Shown here: positions 49,246 to 58,454 of the stretch, one piece after another
How the letters are laid out: every line of letters starts with the position of its first letter
How positions within the stretch are numbered: position 1 is the stretch's first letter
Assembly (NCBI GenBank): GCA_902790215.1
Contig: CADAQX010000010.1
Location: 1-64,000 of the forward strand
DNA length: 64,000 nucleotides
Source: an uncultured Bacteroidota bacterium
GTDB lineage: Bacteria; Bacteroidota; Bacteroidia; Bacteroidales; P3
Direction of reading: 5' to 3'
Translations under genes and position numbers: made by a program
Notes under the pieces: generated by a model
Seen by the model: the letters and a program-made list of their open reading frames with translations, nothing else
Database searches by the model: none
What the model was told of the DNA's origin: nothing

Positions 49246-50138
49246 CCCAAAACTGCTTCGTCATAACGCCTCAGCGATCCGCTCTTCATGATGGCCTTGT
49301 ATTGCTTTTTGTCCAAAAGCGTGTTCTGGTATTCCCAAAAGGCATGCAGTCTTGCCAATATCTGGCTGTCACCCTGAAGGGTTTCACAGGCATATTGATA
49401 TACCCGCTCGTGCATGCCGCGCAGGACTGCCATTGGATCCTTGTCAGTAAAGAGCCACGGCCTTGCCAACAGTCCACGTCCTACCATCACCCCTTTAAGG
49501 CCGGGAAATGCCTCTACAATCGCCCCGATTTGCTCCGATGATACCACATCCCCGTTGTACACCATCGGATGCCTACAGCCCTCGAAAAAGCGTCCGAATG
49601 CCTCTTTGTCCGGAATGCCTTTATACTGTTGCTTGCCCAACCTGGGGTGCAGCACCACATGCTGCAACGGCATCTCATTGACGATGGGTAGCAGGTACAT
49701 ACCCTCCTCTGCCGACTCCTGCCCTATGCGCATCTTTACCGAAAACACCACATCGTTGCGCCACTGCATTTCCTCGGCAATCTCTCTTATGTGTGCCTCT
49801 TGCTGCAACAGCCCACTGCCCCTGCCAGCCTTCACCTGCATGGGGAAAGGACACCCCATGTTCAAGTCAATCCTGTTCCACCCCTCTGCCTGCACGGCAT
49901 CACACAATCGGGCAAACTCCTCCCGGTCGCGGGCTATCACCTGCGGCACCGTGGGCACACCCGCATTACACCGGAAGTCGATGTCCCGCATATCCTTCTT
50001 ACGCACGCCCTCACCCTCCAACCTAACAAACGGCGTGTAATACTCATCCACACCGCCAGCCACCTCGCAATGCGCTTTTCGATACACACAATCGGTATAG
50101 CCCTGCAAGGGGGCAAAAGCAATATAAAGACTCTCCAT
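49224..50138 (-). CDS. dus: tRNA-dihydrouridine synthase
   Basis: A 304-aa FMN enzyme reducing specific tRNA uridines to dihydrouridine. FAPLQGYTDCVYRKA opens the barrel. RIDLNMGCPFPMQVKAGRGSGLL holds the active-site cysteine in the conserved N-x-GCP context. Further motifs are VVLHPRLGKQQYKG (the H-R pair for phosphate/tRNA contact), YNGDV and MVGRGLLARPWLF. The start at 50138 (MESLYIAFAPLQG) fits the family; longer upstream starts add an unrelated 42 residues. The last codons run into the C-rich heptad repeat. It is downstream of the Oar-like receptor gene on the same strand. Confidence 0.92.
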   Translation of the reverse strand: MESLYIAFAPLQGYTDCVYRKAHCEVAGGVDEYYTPFVRLEGEGVRKKDMRDIDFRCNAGVPTVPQVIARDREEFARLCDAVQAEGWNRIDLNMGCPFPMQVKAGRGSGLLQQEAHIREIAEEMQWRNDVVFSVKMRIGQESAEEGMYLLPIVNEMPLQHVVLHPRLGKQQYKGIPDKEAFGRFFEGCRHPMVYNGDVVSSEQIGAIVEAFPGLKGVMVGRGLLARPWLFTDKDPMAVLRGMHERVYQYACETLQGDSQILARLHAFWEYQNTLLDKKQYKAIMKSGSLRRYDEAVLGFRGGRL

Positions 50139-50227
50139 AATCAAATAAGAAACCGGCTGGCGGCCTCTACGATTCTCATCGCATTCGACCCCAGCCGGAT
50201 TCATAAATATGATAAAACTATATTCTA

Positions 50228-53200
50228 TTAGAATGAGTAACGGACATGTAACAACACATTCCAAGTGGAGAGGAAGTTGTTGTACTTATGCCAATTGGGC
50301 TCAGTGAATGTATAGGAACCATTCTTGAGCTGGAGGATGGTCTCGCTGCTGAGCTGCTGAAAGCAACCCCAGTTGCTGTTGATGAGGTTACCAATGTTAT
50401 TGATATCGGCACCAACCTGAAGGGTTGTCAGGCGACCTGCAACGTTGAAATAGAACTCTTGGTCAATCTTGAAACTGAAACGATTCAGCCAGGGGCAGAC
50501 AGCGCCGTTGCGCTTGCTATACTCACCACGATGGGCGCTGAGGTAGCTGTCATTGGAGATGAAAGCCTCGTATGCAGCACGGTTCTCGTCACTGGCGAAA
50601 GGCATGTTGGCCAACTCTTCCTTGGTGGGGATATAGACAAGCTGAGCGGTGCTGATACCTGTACCCTGATCAGTGGTCATCAGATAGGAGTAGCGAGCCT
50701 GATTGTAGCTTCCCACATAACCCACATTGTAGCCTTCATAGAAGAGACCAAGCTTGGTGGCGGTGTGGAGGCCTTCGTAGATTGTGTAGCTGGCATTGGC
50801 AATGAAACGGTTGGGGGTAACATAGTAGGAGTAGCCAAGCTCATGGCTGTTGTCGCCATAGGCATTGCTGATTTGGGCGATGTTATAGACCTGGTCGCCT
50901 ACGCCATCGGTAGCGGACATGCTGAAACTGTGAGTATAGGCAGCCATCAGGTCAAGACCCCAAGCGAAGTTCTTGCTCAACTGTGCAGTGACAGAGTAGT
51001 ACTTGCCATGAAGATCTTTGGCATTGTGGAGTAAGTATCCACTCATCTTGCCATTGGCACTGTTACGGATGTTCTCATTTTCATAGGTAGGACGCTTGCC
51101 AGGTTCACCGGGGAGCTGGATGCTGTCACCGAGTTTATAGCCAAGAGTGGTGGCTACGACCTCGTTGTAGTTGTATGAGTAGATGCCTTCCAAAGTACCC
51201 TTGATACCAAGAGGAAGCTTGACATCAACAGCGAGTGAGGTCTTCCAGCTGGTGGGCATACGGAGGTCTTTGGCCAGAATGGTGGTGCTGGTGGGAGCGG
51301 CAAGGTCCTGCTGATGGAAAGCATTGCCAGCATAGATGCTGTTGATAATGTCTGCACGGTCGGGAGCAAACGGGAACACCGGCTGACCAGTCTGGAGATT
51401 GGCGATATACTGATACTGCAGCACATTGGCGTTACCAGCGGCGCTAACCAGCCACACATTGGGGATACGGCCAGTGAAAAGACCCGAACCACCACGGACA
51501 ACAACCTTGCGGTCCTTTGTCACATCCCAGTTGAAACCAACACGCGGCGACACATTGACAGTGAGACCGGGAAGGTCGGCAGTGCTCAAGCCTGCGAAAG
51601 AGCTCTCGGGATTCTTGGCAGCGATATCGGAGAAATCCTTGTTCAGGTTATTATTGTGGAAAGAAACGAAAGGCATCTCAAGACGCAAACCGGCAGTCAG
51701 CTTGAAGTATTTGCTGAATTCCATTTCGTCCTGTGCATAGAGAGAAGCCTGGTTGTAGTCGAAAGTGGGGTACACCATTGCAGTGGGGTCGTCAAGATTG
51801 GCATGGGTAATCATCATCGACAGGGGGTTGCCGCCATTCTTGAAGGTCTCCCATGAGTCAAAGATGTACCAACCAGCCCCACCCTGCATAAATCCGTTAA
51901 CCGCACGGTTGGTTTCAAACTGAACACCGCCGATGATATTATGGATACCTGTGGTGTAGGTAACCTCGTCGGTGAAGTTAAGCGTGTTGACACGACGTGT
52001 ATTCATGTAGGTGAAGGGGTCGATACCAAAAGTGGTGTAGAATGCATATTGTGTCTCACCATGCTCGTCGGTATAGGGTTCCAGAATATCTACTGTCGGG
52101 AAAAGTTTGCCGTCAAACGAACGGGGCTCGTTCTGGTACGACCAAGTGGCACGCAGAGTATTGGTCCCTTTGCCGCCAAAGATACGGCTGTTCAACTCAG
52201 CGGCGACAGAGGTGAAGTTCTGCTCCTGATAGTAACGGGCAGACTTGTAATACAGCGAATATTCCGACTGACGACCCTGGCTGTTGCGGTTGAAGGTGTA
52301 GTCAGTGCCACCAATATTGACAGTGGTATTCGTGCCGCCGATGGGGCTCATCGACGAAGAGGGCTGGTTGGAGCCATAGGTGTGCGTGTGGCTGAAACGG
52401 ATATTGAAAATGTTATTCTTGTTGATGTTCCAGTCCAAGCGGGCCAACACTTTATAGTCGGGAGTGCTCAGAGAGTATCCCTGATAGGGACCCGGGTCAT
52501 AGTCGTACTTGTCTTTCAGGAAAGCGGCAATCTCGTCCAAACGGGCCTCAGTGGGACGGTTGTATGTGGTGCTTTTACCCCACTTATCGGTCTCACTGGT
52601 GCGGGCACGACGAGTAGAACCGGGAATATTATCCATCGTGTACTCGGCATTGACAAAGAAGAACAGTTTGTCCTTGATAATGGGACCACTCAGCGTCATG
52701 CCAATGACATTGTTGAGGTACTCGCTGGACGGCAAGGTGTCCTCACCCACCAGTCTTCCCTGAAGGATATTGCTGTTGTAATAGTCATATACCGAAGCAT
52801 GCCACTCGTTGCTACCATGCTTGGTGACCACATTGATGGCACCGCCCTGGAAACCGCTATGACGGACATCAAAGGGTGTGAGGTTGATGGAAATCTGGTC
52901 GATAGCATCCAACGAAAGAGGGCTGCCACCTGCGGGCAGGTTGGTGCCGATACCGAAGGAATTGTTGAACGAAGCACCGTCAACAGTGACAGAGGAGCCA
53001 CGGTAGTTGCCACCACCGGCTGCAAAACCGCCACCCACTACCGAAGCCTGGGGGGTCAGTTTCATGATGTCGTTCATGCTGCGGCTGGTCGTAGGAACAT
53101 TCTCAATGGTCTGATTGTTGATGAAAGTACCGGCGCCTGAATTCTGAATGTCCATATTAGAATTCATCTCGGCAGTTACGACAACCTCTTCAAGTGTTAC

Positions 53201-53539
53201 GGCATCAGCCTTCATCACCAAGTTTAGCACCACCGTTCCGCTCAAGGGTGCTTGCACATTCTTCAGCACCAGTGGACGATGGCCCATCAATTCCGCCTTG
53301 ACGGTGTAGGGACCGCCGGCCACCACTCCGTTGATACGGAAAGAACCGTCCCTGTTAGAGAACGCATGATAAACGATGCCCGACGGGTCATATACCGCCG
53401 TAATCATCACATCGGTTAAGGCTCCATGCTCGTCGGTGACATGACCGGCGATAGCAGCCGTTGTCGACTGGGCATAAGCCGTGGTGGCAAAAAGCACACC
53501 CACCAGTACGACAAGCAAACGTTTAATAGTCTTACTCAT
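50228..53539 (-). CDS. Oar-like TonB-dependent outer-membrane receptor
   Basis: A 1,103-aa protein with a signal peptide (1-23, ends TAYAQ). A carboxypeptidase-regulatory-like beta domain (about 25-110, TTAAIAGHVTDEHGALTDVMI) precedes the TonB plug (VVVTAEMNSNMDIQNSGAG through GGAINVVTKHGSNEWHASVYDYY). A large 22-strand barrel follows, ending in the terminal-aromatic strand LLHVRYSF. Oar-type receptors import nutrients or serve in surface assembly and protease secretion. With the nucleoside permease 18 bases upstream and a 5'-nucleotidase beyond it, a role in uptake of nucleotide-derived compounds is plausible but unproven. Confidence 0.88.
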   Translation of the reverse strand: MSKTIKRLLVVLVGVLFATTAYAQSTTAAIAGHVTDEHGALTDVMITAVYDPSGIVYHAFSNRDGSFRINGVVAGGPYTVKAELMGHRPLVLKNVQAPLSGTVVLNLVMKADAVTLEEVVVTAEMNSNMDIQNSGAGTFINNQTIENVPTTSRSMNDIMKLTPQASVVGGGFAAGGGNYRGSSVTVDGASFNNSFGIGTNLPAGGSPLSLDAIDQISINLTPFDVRHSGFQGGAINVVTKHGSNEWHASVYDYYNSNILQGRLVGEDTLPSSEYLNNVIGMTLSGPIIKDKLFFFVNAEYTMDNIPGSTRRARTSETDKWGKSTTYNRPTEARLDEIAAFLKDKYDYDPGPYQGYSLSTPDYKVLARLDWNINKNNIFNIRFSHTHTYGSNQPSSSMSPIGGTNTTVNIGGTDYTFNRNSQGRQSEYSLYYKSARYYQEQNFTSVAAELNSRIFGGKGTNTLRATWSYQNEPRSFDGKLFPTVDILEPYTDEHGETQYAFYTTFGIDPFTYMNTRRVNTLNFTDEVTYTTGIHNIIGGVQFETNRAVNGFMQGGAGWYIFDSWETFKNGGNPLSMMITHANLDDPTAMVYPTFDYNQASLYAQDEMEFSKYFKLTAGLRLEMPFVSFHNNNLNKDFSDIAAKNPESSFAGLSTADLPGLTVNVSPRVGFNWDVTKDRKVVVRGGSGLFTGRIPNVWLVSAAGNANVLQYQYIANLQTGQPVFPFAPDRADIINSIYAGNAFHQQDLAAPTSTTILAKDLRMPTSWKTSLAVDVKLPLGIKGTLEGIYSYNYNEVVATTLGYKLGDSIQLPGEPGKRPTYENENIRNSANGKMSGYLLHNAKDLHGKYYSVTAQLSKNFAWGLDLMAAYTHSFSMSATDGVGDQVYNIAQISNAYGDNSHELGYSYYVTPNRFIANASYTIYEGLHTATKLGLFYEGYNVGYVGSYNQARYSYLMTTDQGTGISTAQLVYIPTKEELANMPFASDENRAAYEAFISNDSYLSAHRGEYSKRNGAVCPWLNRFSFKIDQEFYFNVAGRLTTLQVGADINNIGNLINSNWGCFQQLSSETILQLKNGSYTFTEPNWHKYNNFLSTWNVLLHVRYSF

Positions 53540-53556
53540 GATAATGTAATTTTGGT

Positions 53557-54831
53557 TTATAATGTATTAATTGACGTTTTCTTTTCCTTAAAGCAGATAG
53601 CAAACGATATGGCAACAACCAACGAGTAGGCTGCAAACACATACCACGCTGCACTCCAATTGGGCTCTGCGGCATTATATACAAAGTGGTTCACCACCAA
53701 GCCTGCCGCCCATGTGCCGAGCGAAGCGCCAAGTCCGTTAGTCATCAGCATGAACAGACCTTGGGCCGACGACCGTATTTCGTTGTCGGTGTTCTTGTCC
53801 ACATAAAGCGAACCGGAGATATTGAAGAAGTCGAATGCCATGCCATACACAATACAGCTCAACACCAGCATCCACACTCTGCTGCCTGGGTCTCCAAGAC
53901 CGAACAGTCCAAAACGCAACACCCATGCTACCATCGATATCAGCATCACCTTCTTGATGCCAAATCGCTTCATAAAGAACGGTATCAACAATATGCACAG
54001 CGTCTCCGACATCTGGCTGATAGAAATAAGTGCATTAGCATTGTTGGCACCCCAGGCTCCCGCATACTCAGGCAGCTCCTTGAAATGCGTGATAAAAGGA
54101 TTGGCATAGCCGTTGGTAATCTGTAGCGAAGCTCCCAAGAGCATCGAAAAGATGAAGAACACCGCGAAATTGCGTTGCTTGAATAGTTTGAAGGCATCCA
54201 GCCCCATGGCCGACACAAACGACTTAGACTTCTTTCCCTTGCCAACGCACGGGCAATGGGTCAGCGTCAAGGCATAGAGGCTCAACACAATGCTCAATAA
54301 TCCGGAAATCTGGAACTGACCCGTAGAATGCTGCAGCTGAACACCCGCCTTGGTGCGGATGAAATTAACACACAACATGCAGCATATAAAACCGACCGTA
54401 CCGAAGACCCTGATGGGAGGGAAATGCTTCACCGAATCCAGACCGGCCACTTCCAATGCATTGTAGGCAACCGAGTTGGCAATTGCAATCGTGGGCATAA
54501 AGAATGCCACACTAATAGAATACAGCAAGAATAAAATGCCGAAGTCAACATTACTTCCCAAACCATGGGCATAGACGGCCACACCCAGCATGAATGCACC
54601 CGCCAGTGCATGGCAGTATGACAGCATCCGCTGCGCCGGAATCCACTTGTCGGCAATCATACCCACCAACGCGGGCATGAAAATCGACACCACACCCTGC
54701 ATAGCGAAGAACAGCCAAATACGGTCACCCAACCCGATACGGGCCAAGTATCCGCCCATCGAGGTCAGGTAGGCACCCCACACGGCGAACTCCAAAAAGT
54801 TCATCACAATCAGCCGTAACTTGATATTCAT
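53557..54831 (-). CDS. MFS nucleoside permease (NupG/XapB type)
   Basis: A 424-aa protein with 12 predicted helices and the nucleoside:H+ symporter family look: LRLIVMNFLEFAVWGAYLTSMGGYL at the start, FAMQGVVSIFMPALVGMIADKW, GASLQITNGYANPFI, and CIVYGMAFDFFNISGSLYVD. It imports nucleosides with protons. I set the start at 54831 because the promoter box lies at 54869-54876, inside any longer frame. The Oar-like receptor gene begins 18 bases downstream, and the 5'-nucleotidase gene lies upstream on the same strand. Together these suggest extracellular nucleotide salvage. Confidence 0.87.
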   Translation of the reverse strand: MNIKLRLIVMNFLEFAVWGAYLTSMGGYLARIGLGDRIWLFFAMQGVVSIFMPALVGMIADKWIPAQRMLSYCHALAGAFMLGVAVYAHGLGSNVDFGILFLLYSISVAFFMPTIAIANSVAYNALEVAGLDSVKHFPPIRVFGTVGFICCMLCVNFIRTKAGVQLQHSTGQFQISGLLSIVLSLYALTLTHCPCVGKGKKSKSFVSAMGLDAFKLFKQRNFAVFFIFSMLLGASLQITNGYANPFITHFKELPEYAGAWGANNANALISISQMSETLCILLIPFFMKRFGIKKVMLISMVAWVLRFGLFGLGDPGSRVWMLVLSCIVYGMAFDFFNISGSLYVDKNTDNEIRSSAQGLFMLMTNGLGASLGTWAAGLVVNHFVYNAAEPNWSAAWYVFAAYSLVVAISFAICFKEKKTSINTL

Positions 54832-54868
54832 AAGCCTTACACAATATGATACATTATGTTTTAAAACG

Positions 54869-54876
54869 CAAAAATA
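54869..54876 (-). promoter_or_regulatory. -7 box for the nucleoside permease/Oar transcript
   Basis: CAAAAATA reads TATTTTTG on the minus strand, 38 bases upstream of ATG 54831. It rules out the longer start at 54906. Confidence 0.6.
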
Positions 54877-55039
54877 CGAAAAAAAAACATACGATATGTT
54901 AAACACAAAAAAAAATCGTTAATTTAACATCTGCCTGCCACATAAAAAGGCTTGTTCCATCTGAATACAGTCAATACAAACAACCCAATAAGCCGCTACA
55001 GTCACGATACGGCCTGAAAACGTCTTACATGAAAAGAGA

Positions 55040-56632
55040 CTACAACACCCGTATGCGGCCTTCAGGCCGTAAATATTGGTCTCCGATTATAGAGTCAAGA
55101 TAGTCGTCAAGATAAACCAACAATGCACTCATATAGGGACACACATCGGCATTGATAATCCGAGCGCCGGTGAACACATGACCGTTTCCCTTGTTGAGAA
55201 GGGTATAGTCGGTACCCGCCACCCGATAGGTACGTTTGGGATTGAGGGGTTCGTAGCGACGTTTCTTGGCATTCCACACCCGCACATTGCATACACGCCG
55301 TTTGCCTTCCACTCGGAGGAAAATGCCGTGCTCGTCAATGACCACGGGGCTATTTACGTTGGGGTCAATCTCGTAGGTAAGGCCGGAAACATACAGAAAG
55401 CCACCACCAAGTGAAGGCCAATAGCGGCATCCCATCTCCAACGCATCAAGAAGTGCCTGTCCTTTCATTTCCACAAGACATAGCCTGTTCTGGAATGGTG
55501 CCGCCGCCAAGAAGTCGCCCAAAGTAAGGTCGCCCTGCAGTAAGTCGGCACGCATCCCTCCCCGGTTCATCACCGCAATGTCGGCTTTCGCCACTGTGCG
55601 AAAGGCATCGGTGAAGTAATTGCCCAGCGTGCAGTCAACAAAGCTGCCATTGGCATCGTCACGCCTCAAGGCAACGGTGCTATGCCCATCCCAGGCTTGG
55701 GCTTGCTTGTCAAACTCGGCACGGATGAAAGCCAGTGTGTCGTCAACGGCAGTGGTTCCCGCGGCAAAAGCAACAACAGAATCACGAGGGACGAGGTCAC
55801 TGGTCATGTCGCCGTTGGCATTGATTACCAGCCTTCCGAATGCGTGGAAATAAGCCCCCGACGAGGTCCAGAGTACTGGTTTGCCGAGGCGGTTGTAGAG
55901 GATGGTATGGGGGATGACGCTGTGCGAATGCCCGTCGAGCACAGCATCTATGCCCGATGTGCGTGCCACAATGCTGGGCAAGTCTTTAATTCCCACATGG
56001 GCTATGAGGATGACGTAGTCGGCTTCTTCGCGAAGAGCCTCGTTGACACGGCATTGAAGCAGTGAGTCGAGTGCAGTGGAGTAGAATGTGTAGAGCCAGC
56101 GGCCAAGGCTGCCTTGGAAAAAAGTGGGAGTGGACAGGGTGGGGACATCCGGAGTGGTAATACCAATAAAAGCCACCTTGCGGTTGCCATAGCGGCGTAT
56201 GTCATAGCTGGGATAGATGGAGTGGGACTGGCCGACACTGGAGAAATTGCAGCACAGAACCCGTGCTTTCAGTTGGCTGACTCGCTGTTGCAGCGTCTGC
56301 ATACCGAAGTCGAACTCGTGGTTGCCCAGTGTGACATAGTCGTAACCCACAGCATTCATTAGGCGCACAAGGTAACTACCTGAGGAAACAGTACCATAGG
56401 GTGTGCCGGAAAGGTAGTCACCGCAAGACACAAGGGTGACATTGGGTGAGAGCTGCCGCATCTGGTCGCGGAAAGAGGCCATGAGCGGATAACCCTCGAC
56501 AGCGCCGTGCACGTCATTGTCGTAAAGGATAACGATATCGGAAGTGTCTATCGTCTGCGGCTGGGCAGCAGCCGTGAAATGTCCCAGCAGCAGGGCGACA
56601 AAGAGAACTGTAGTAATTGTCTTGTGAGTCAT
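55040..56632 (-). CDS. Secreted 5'-nucleotidase / metallophosphoesterase
   Basis: A 530-aa protein with a signal peptide (MTHKTITTVLFVALLLGHFTAAAQ, from ATG 56632). The N-terminal calcineurin-like metallophosphatase has DIVILYDNDVHGAVEG (D-x-H), SCGDYLSG, LGNHEFDFG and LIAHVGIKDLP then DGHSHSV. The C-terminal 5'-nucleotidase domain has NYFTDAFRTVAKADIAVMNRGGMRADLLQGDLT and YVSGLTYEID (aromatic substrate clamp). It hydrolyses nucleoside monophosphates, or UDP-sugar or cyclic nucleotides, in the periplasm. The nucleoside permease downstream fits uptake of the product. Confidence 0.92.
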   Translation of the reverse strand: MTHKTITTVLFVALLLGHFTAAAQPQTIDTSDIVILYDNDVHGAVEGYPLMASFRDQMRQLSPNVTLVSCGDYLSGTPYGTVSSGSYLVRLMNAVGYDYVTLGNHEFDFGMQTLQQRVSQLKARVLCCNFSSVGQSHSIYPSYDIRRYGNRKVAFIGITTPDVPTLSTPTFFQGSLGRWLYTFYSTALDSLLQCRVNEALREEADYVILIAHVGIKDLPSIVARTSGIDAVLDGHSHSVIPHTILYNRLGKPVLWTSSGAYFHAFGRLVINANGDMTSDLVPRDSVVAFAAGTTAVDDTLAFIRAEFDKQAQAWDGHSTVALRRDDANGSFVDCTLGNYFTDAFRTVAKADIAVMNRGGMRADLLQGDLTLGDFLAAAPFQNRLCLVEMKGQALLDALEMGCRYWPSLGGGFLYVSGLTYEIDPNVNSPVVIDEHGIFLRVEGKRRVCNVRVWNAKKRRYEPLNPKRTYRVAGTDYTLLNKGNGHVFTGARIINADVCPYMSALLVYLDDYLDSIIGDQYLRPEGRIRVL

Positions 56633-56635
56633 GGC

Positions 56636-56678
56636 GAAAAAAAGAAAGACGTGCTGCCACATTGCGGCTTCACGTCTT
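56636..56678 (-). terminator. Terminator after the SIMPL gene
   Basis: On the minus strand, AAGACGTG and CACGTCTT arms enclose a 17-base partly paired loop and are followed by TCTTTTTTTC. It lies between the SIMPL stop and the 5'-nucleotidase start. Confidence 0.65.
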
Positions 56679-56707
56679 ATTATGTCCTTTGTTAATGCCG
56701 CACCCCA

Positions 56708-57448
56708 CTATCTGACATAATAGGTCAGACGCATGTTGATGCTGGCACGTTTCTTCTTGGATGTGGTGTTGAATGTTCCGCCCCAAGAGTAATCCTCGTC
56801 AGAAGAGTTGGGGGCAGTGATTTGGAACACGCCCATGTTGGCAGTCTGCAGGCCGCCCAGGCGGGCACCGGCACTCTTGGCGATAGTCTCGGCACGGTTG
56901 CGGGCATCGGCCGTGGCCTCGGCAAGCATCTCTATCTTCAGGTCTGCAAGCTTGGTATAATAATAGTTGAGATAGTTGCCACTGATTTGTATGCCTTTGT
57001 CAAGCAACTCGGATATTTCGCGTGAGATGGTCTCCACTTTGTCCACATCGCTGCTTTCCACCTTGATACTCTGCCTGAGACGGTAGCCAACAAAAGTATT
57101 GTAGCCGCGCTGTGCCTGCTGATCCCAGTGGTACTCGGTCTCTTTGTCGCAGTCAATGGCGTCAAATTCCATTTCATCTGCCTTGACACCCTTGCTTTTG
57201 AGGTATTCGCGGACAGTGTTGGAAATGTCTTTTATCTGTGTGTAGCCCTGTTTCATGTCAGTGTTCAGCACATTGAAATTGAGCCTCCACACAATGAGGT
57301 CGGAAGTAAAGTCGCGGTCGGCCTTGCCCACCACCGAGACGGTCTTGGCATGGCCACGTGCCTTGTTGAAATATTTGCCGCCCAGCCACACCGCCACTAT
57401 CGCGCTGATGCCAAGGATAAGGGCAATTATTATTCCGCTGCGTTTCAT
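56708..57448 (-). CDS. SIMPL (DUF541) domain protein
   Basis: A 246-aa protein with an N-terminal transmembrane helix (GIIIALILGISAIVAVWLGGKYF). A full SIMPL domain follows: KTVSVVGKADRDFTSDLIVWRLNFNV, KGYTQIKDISNTVREYLKSKGV, YRLRQSIKVESSDVDKVETISREI, and ARNRAETIAKSAGARLGGLQTANMGVFQI. The family forms periplasmic oligomers linked to envelope stress and, in eukaryotes, IRAK signalling; its exact role is unknown. It lies 12 bases after the YD-protein stop, so the two are probably co-transcribed from the promoter at 58322. The C-terminal strand is short and basic. Confidence 0.87.
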   Translation of the reverse strand: MKRSGIIIALILGISAIVAVWLGGKYFNKARGHAKTVSVVGKADRDFTSDLIVWRLNFNVLNTDMKQGYTQIKDISNTVREYLKSKGVKADEMEFDAIDCDKETEYHWDQQAQRGYNTFVGYRLRQSIKVESSDVDKVETISREISELLDKGIQISGNYLNYYYTKLADLKIEMLAEATADARNRAETIAKSAGARLGGLQTANMGVFQITAPNSSDEDYSWGGTFNTTSKKKRASINMRLTYYVR

Positions 57449-57460
57449 GATTCCTTAAGA

Positions 57461-58288
57461 TTAATAGGCCGGGAAAGCGATTTCGCGTTCAATGACCTGG
57501 TAGGCCACATTGTTGCGGTAGATAGTCTGGCGCACCCAGTTGTCGTCCTCGTCATACTCAAACACATAGCTGTGTTTCCAGTTGAGGTGCTCGTCATAGT
57601 TGAACGAAGAGAGCTCAATGAGGTTGTCGTGGTCGTCGTAGTAGTAGGTGGTGAGTGCCACGAGGAAGTCGTCGGCATCGTAGAAACGCCACTCAATGCG
57701 GTTGCCATGGCTGTCGTACTTGTAGAGATAGCGCTGCATCAGCTCGCCGTCGCGGTCGTAGAACTCCATCTCAGTGTTGTTGCCGGCTGCGTCGTACTTA
57801 TACACGCGTTTCTCCGTCATGGTGCCGTCGGGCGAGAAACTCTGCTCTTCCACGAGGCGGTCGTTCTCATAGCGCGAAGTCTCTTTCTTGGTCATATGGT
57901 CGCCCATGAAGACAGTGCGCTCGATGCGGTTGCCGTTCTTGTCGTTGAGATAGGCTGTGCGGCCGGTCAGCTCCTTGGCGCGGTTGTACTCGTTCCAACC
58001 CAGAGCATAGCCGTGGACATCGAAGTAGTAGGAATACCAGGTGTACTCACCGTCTTTGGTGCGGTATTTGTCCTGGAAATTGCCGCGCTTGTCAAAGGTG
58101 ATGGAGTCGATGCAAACAAGGCGACGGCCACCATTGCGGCCACCATGGATGTCGTAGGTGTATTCAATCACATAGACGGCATTGCCGTTGATGCCCATTT
58201 CCTGACGGGACGATTTGCGGGGCTTGTTGCCGGCAAAGGCGGTACCAGCCACCAGCAACACCAATGATAAAACGATGTATTTCTTCAT
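57461..58288 (-). CDS. Secreted YD-repeat-like protein
   Basis: A 275-aa protein with a signal peptide (1-19, ends AGTAFAG). The body is a series of about eight YD-type beta units with alternating YKYDAAGNNTEMEFYDRDGELMQ, YKYDSHGNRIEWRFYDADD and YYYDDHDNLIELSSFNYDEH. It resembles the 23993-24766 protein in design (YKYDSHGNWIEQ against YKYDSHGNRIEW). It has no toxin tip. It is probably a periplasmic or surface binding scaffold. Function unknown. Confidence 0.65.
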   Translation of the reverse strand: MKKYIVLSLVLLVAGTAFAGNKPRKSSRQEMGINGNAVYVIEYTYDIHGGRNGGRRLVCIDSITFDKRGNFQDKYRTKDGEYTWYSYYFDVHGYALGWNEYNRAKELTGRTAYLNDKNGNRIERTVFMGDHMTKKETSRYENDRLVEEQSFSPDGTMTEKRVYKYDAAGNNTEMEFYDRDGELMQRYLYKYDSHGNRIEWRFYDADDFLVALTTYYYDDHDNLIELSSFNYDEHLNWKHSYVFEYDEDDNWVRQTIYRNNVAYQVIEREIAFPAY

Positions 58289-58321
58289 CTTATGTTATTA
58301 TTTACGATACAAAATGCAATG

Positions 58322-58329
58322 CAAAGATA
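58322..58329 (-). promoter_or_regulatory. -7 box for the YD/SIMPL transcript
   Basis: CAAAGATA reads TATCTTTG on the minus strand, 34 bases upstream of the ATG at 58288. Confidence 0.6.
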
Positions 58330-58454
58330 CAACTTTTTCTTGAATGATAACGGAGTATATTCAAAAAAATTGCATCAGCGCAACAGAATGTTGAATTATT
58401 GCTTTGGAAAGGCATGGCCTTCCATGCCCCAAGGGCACACCTGTCAGCAGGCTG

